This document shows, piece by piece, positions 61,459 to 64,000 of a DNA stretch of 64,000 bases. Source of the DNA: Virgibacillus halotolerans. Lineage in GTDB: Bacteria; Bacillota; Bacilli; Bacillales; Amphibacillaceae. Position 1 is the first letter of the stretch. Each line of letters starts with the position of its first letter. The stretch is taken from the NCBI RefSeq assembly GCF_016908515.1, contig NZ_JAFBEA010000002.1:248001-312000 (forward strand). Direction: 5' to 3'. The translations under genes were made by a program, and so were the position numbers. The notes beneath the pieces are model-generated. The model saw only the letters and a program-made list of their open reading frames with translations. It was not told the DNA's origin and did no database searches.

Positions 61459-62721
61459 ATGAAAACAGAATTACTGTATGGTGAAAAAGGTCTTTTACTA
61501 GATTTACCGGATCATTCATTTATGATTGAACCGAACAATTTGCCGAAATTGAAGGATGAGAAAGCATCCATTCAAAGTGCATTAAGAAATGCAATAGGTA
61601 CACGTTCCTTAAAAAATTCGGTTAAATCAACAGATACCGTATCAATTGTAATTAGTGACATTACTCGACCTACACCAAATCATATTTTAGTTCCTTTATT
61701 AATAGAGGAATTAGATCATGTCCCACTTGAGAACTTTGTGATTATAAATGGGACGGGTACACACCGGGACCAAACAAGAGAAGAGTTTGTACAAATGCTT
61801 GGGCCTTGGGTAGTGGATAATATTCGTATCATAAATAATGATTGTCATAATAAAGATACACTCGTAAATCTTGGTAAAAGTAAGTTTGGATGTGATGTAT
61901 ATCTAAATAAGGATTATGTTGAATCAGACTTCCGTATCGTAACTGGCTTTATCGAACCACATTTCTTTGCTGGATTTTCCGGTGGACCAAAGGGAATTAT
62001 GCCGGGAATTGCTGGCATCGAAACAATTATGACCTTCCATAATGCTAGAATGATTGGGGATCCGCTCTCTACATGGGGAAATATGGCAAATAACCCAGTG
62101 CAAGATATGACCCGTGAAATTAACGGGATGTGCAAGCCGGATTTTATGTTAAATGTCACACTGAATCGAGAAAAAGAAATTACAGCGGTTTTTGCGGGAG
62201 AGCTTTATCAGGCACATGATGAGGGTTGTGCATTTGCCAAAGAGCATACGATGTTTCGCTGTGAGGAACGTTTTGATGTTGTGATCGCCTCGAACTCAGG
62301 TTATCCATTAGATCAAAATCTTTATCAAGCTGTTAAAGGAATGAGTGCTGCCCATAAAATTGTTAAAGAAGGTGGATCGATCATTATTGCGTCTGAGTGT
62401 TCTGATGGTTTACCGGATCATGGAAACTATTCTAAAATCTTTGAATTGGCAAAGACACCTCAGGATTTACTAGATATGATTAATAATCCTGAATTTAAAA
62501 TGTTTGATCAATGGCAGGTGCAAAAGCAAGCGGTTATTCAAGTATGGGCGGATGTCTATGTTTATTCCAAATTAACAGAAGATCAGGTAACGGGAGCGAT
62601 GCTTAAAGTTTCCCATGATATTGAGGACACATTGGATAAATTAAAGCAAACCTATGGAGAAGACATGTCTATTGCTGTTTTACCTTTAGGTCCTTTAACA
62701 ATACCGTATGTTGAAGAATAA
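61459..62721 (+). CDS. LarA-family nickel-pincer racemase/epimerase
   Basis: 420-residue enzyme of the lactate racemase family, which uses the nickel-pincer nucleotide. Expected residues are present: H102 in GTGTHRDQ, H168 in EPHFFAGFSGGPKGIMPG, K178 of the same motif (the residue that binds the cofactor covalently) and H194 in FHNARM. It lies 50 bases after kdgT in the same direction, and larE follows. LarA homologues act on many 2-hydroxy acids; next to glycerate kinase a sugar-acid or glycerate-type substrate is plausible, but lactate cannot be excluded. Confidence 0.85.
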   Translation: MKTELLYGEKGLLLDLPDHSFMIEPNNLPKLKDEKASIQSALRNAIGTRSLKNSVKSTDTVSIVISDITRPTPNHILVPLLIEELDHVPLENFVIINGTGTHRDQTREEFVQMLGPWVVDNIRIINNDCHNKDTLVNLGKSKFGCDVYLNKDYVESDFRIVTGFIEPHFFAGFSGGPKGIMPGIAGIETIMTFHNARMIGDPLSTWGNMANNPVQDMTREINGMCKPDFMLNVTLNREKEITAVFAGELYQAHDEGCAFAKEHTMFRCEERFDVVIASNSGYPLDQNLYQAVKGMSAAHKIVKEGGSIIIASECSDGLPDHGNYSKIFELAKTPQDLLDMINNPEFKMFDQWQVQKQAVIQVWADVYVYSKLTEDQVTGAMLKVSHDIEDTLDKLKQTYGEDMSIAVLPLGPLTIPYVEE

Positions 62722-62759
62722 CAGACTAGGAAAAAATAATATAAAGTGAGGCGAGAGGC

Positions 62760-63593
62760 ATGAGCAAAACAAGGCTTGAAAAAGATCATCAACTAGGAGA
62801 GATTCTTTCCGATATGGGTCGCGTGATGGTTGCCTTTTCCGGTGGTGTTGATAGTACACTGGTATTGAAGCGTGCGCAACAGGAATTGGGAGACCAGGTG
62901 TTGGCAGTTGTTGTTGCATCAGAATTATTTCGTCAAGAAGAGTTTGACAAGGCAGTAAAACTTGCGGAAGAAATGGGCGTTCGTGTTCTGAAAACAGAGA
63001 TTAAAGAATTGGAAGATGCCGGGATTGCAGCGAATAACCCGGATAGCTGGTACTACAGTAAGAAACTGCTCTATTCTCATTTGAATCAATTGGCAAAAGA
63101 GCTGGGATATGATTACGTGCTGGATGGCATGATTATGGACGATCTAGATGATTTCAGACCAGGTCTCCAAGCAAGAACAGAAGAAGGTGCCCGTAGTGTG
63201 CTCCAGGAAGCTGGATTATACAAACAAGAAGTTCGTGCTCTTACCAAAGAACTTGGCGTTCCGGTCTGGGATAAACCTGCGTCATGTAGCTTGGCTTCCA
63301 GAATTCCTTATGGAACCAAATTGGATAAGTATAAAATTGAACAAGTAGATCAGGCAGAACGCTTCATCATGAACCTTGGATTTAAGATGGTGCGTGTTCG
63401 GCATCATGGGGAAGTGGCACGTGTGGAAGTTACCCCTGAGGACATGCCGGAATTATTGAAACAACATGATAAAGTTCAAATGAAGCTTACTTCACTTGGT
63501 TTTACCTATGTCAGCTTAGACTTACGCGGTTATCGCACGGGTAGTATGAATGAAGTATTGTCGGAGGAGTCATTGGAAGTAGAAGTTAGTTAA
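62760..63593 (+). CDS. larE: LarE, ATP-dependent sacrificial sulfur transferase
   Basis: 277-residue PP-loop enzyme that makes the dithiolate form of the nickel-pincer precursor. The ATP motif is AFSGGVDST (about 25-33). C176 in KPASCSLASR sits exactly at the position of the sulfur-donating cysteine of Lactiplantibacillus plantarum LarE, so the sacrificial mechanism is conserved. GAGGCGAGAGG precedes the ATG. LarB and LarC are not in the window, although the cofactor needs them, so they should be encoded elsewhere. Confidence 0.88.
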   Translation: MSKTRLEKDHQLGEILSDMGRVMVAFSGGVDSTLVLKRAQQELGDQVLAVVVASELFRQEEFDKAVKLAEEMGVRVLKTEIKELEDAGIAANNPDSWYYSKKLLYSHLNQLAKELGYDYVLDGMIMDDLDDFRPGLQARTEEGARSVLQEAGLYKQEVRALTKELGVPVWDKPASCSLASRIPYGTKLDKYKIEQVDQAERFIMNLGFKMVRVRHHGEVARVEVTPEDMPELLKQHDKVQMKLTSLGFTYVSLDLRGYRTGSMNEVLSEESLEVEVS

Positions 63594-64000
63594 ACTAAAA
63601 ATACATTAAATGAAAAAAGGAAATAATTGTAGGTGAAATAGGTATATCTGTTAGTAGTTCAAGAGAAGATTCGTGGCATAAAGGGAAATTAACGATAGAA
63701 AATTGACGGGACTAAGTAAAGTTTGTTGGAATGGAATTATTAAAGGTATCTAGTAATATACTGTTGTGACTAACAGCTTTTATTTGAATCCGCAATAGCT
63801 TTTGCTACAGATCATATCGATGCACTTTTAAACTAAATACTAGCTACTCCGATCTTTATATTTTAAAAATGACTTAAGATATTAAAGAAAGCCAGTTATA
63901 TTGATGAAGTACATTTTTTATGTTTACCATCTATATAATTGGCTTTTTTTCTTTCTTTATATTACATTGTCCTTGTATTAACCTAAAAAAGATGTTAGTT
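63594..64000. other. Intergenic tail of the window
   Basis: No gene found on either strand. The larE operon terminator at 63888-63950 is the only structure. Confidence 0.5.
63888..63950 (+). terminator. Terminator near the right window edge
   Basis: AAAGCCAGTTATAT (63888-63901) pairs with ATATAATTGGCTTT (63933-63946) with one G-T pair, followed by a long T-run. Confidence 0.7.

Noticed and set aside
1-64000. tRNA, rRNA, CRISPR arrays, prophage or intact IS elements
   Set aside because: None seen on reading; no cloverleaf-like CCA ends, no regular 25-40 bp repeats with unique spacers and no transposase-like protein among the ORFs.

Overview
The window is low-GC Firmicutes DNA. Strong AAGGAGG-type ribosome sites, GTG/TTG starts, CcpA-type cre sites, a BirA-type operator upstream of bioY, a Hol-Tox type I toxin and a yhfUTS-like operon all point to a Bacillaceae member. 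Two compatible-solute-type carriers (ProP-like and BCCT) would fit a halotolerant genus such as Oceanobacillus or Virgibacillus, but the genus is inference. No rRNA, tRNA, CRISPR array or intact insertion sequence was seen.

Layout. 0-8.6 kb: the start of a secreted protein (cut by the window edge), a GntP permease, a ProP-like MFS carrier, a butanediol dehydrogenase, and the leftward bioY-acyl-CoA ligase-thiolase operon behind a BirA-like operator. 8.9-25 kb: a full meta-cleavage pathway. A LysR regulator diverges from an operon with a decayed SDR gene, a two-subunit Rieske dioxygenase, an FNR2 reductase, an extradiol dioxygenase, an ACMSD-like decarboxylase, a 7Fe ferredoxin and a hydroxyacyl-CoA dehydrogenase. 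An IclR regulator then diverges from semialdehyde dehydrogenase, dienoate hydratase, acylating acetaldehyde dehydrogenase, hydroxyoxovalerate aldolase, oxalocrotonate decarboxylase, tautomerase and an aromatic-acid MFS carrier. Together these take an aromatic (probably carboxylated) to pyruvate and acetyl-CoA.

25.3-41.9 kb: a second catabolic module bracketed by two near-identical extradiol dioxygenase genes in direct orientation. It holds a luciferase-type monooxygenase, a XylR_N/V4R/PucR-type regulator, flavin reductase, phthalate-type Rieske oxygenase, a variant M19 dipeptidase, SDR, a small unknown protein, a tiny ORF coupled to an amidase, a TRAP transporter, and a second FNR2/7Fe ferredoxin pair. 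The gene set suggests uptake and opening of an amide-containing or N-heterocyclic aromatic that ends in a catechol. The substrate cannot be read from sequence.

42-53.5 kb: a broken Hol-Tox locus, an AraC regulator, a GPH symporter with an amidohydrolase and a creatininase-family enzyme, a BCCT carrier, a relic-rich 1.2 kb gap (creatininase 3' end, a 49-codon ORF between perfect 15-bp inverted repeats, a minus-strand coding relic), a flavin oxidoreductase, a coiled-coil lipoprotein and a nucleoside hydrolase. 53.7-64 kb: an AEC carrier, an intact Hol-Tox type I toxin-antitoxin locus, a CitMHS carrier, a CdaR regulator divergent from glycerate kinase-KdgT, then LarA and LarE.

Regulation. Good cre matches precede most catabolic units, so carbon catabolite control is a shared layer above the local LysR, IclR, XylR/PucR, AraC and CdaR regulators. 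Several start codons were moved from the longest ORF to internal codons with proper ribosome sites; these are stated in the entries. All identities rest on reading motifs and remembered family features; no database search was run.
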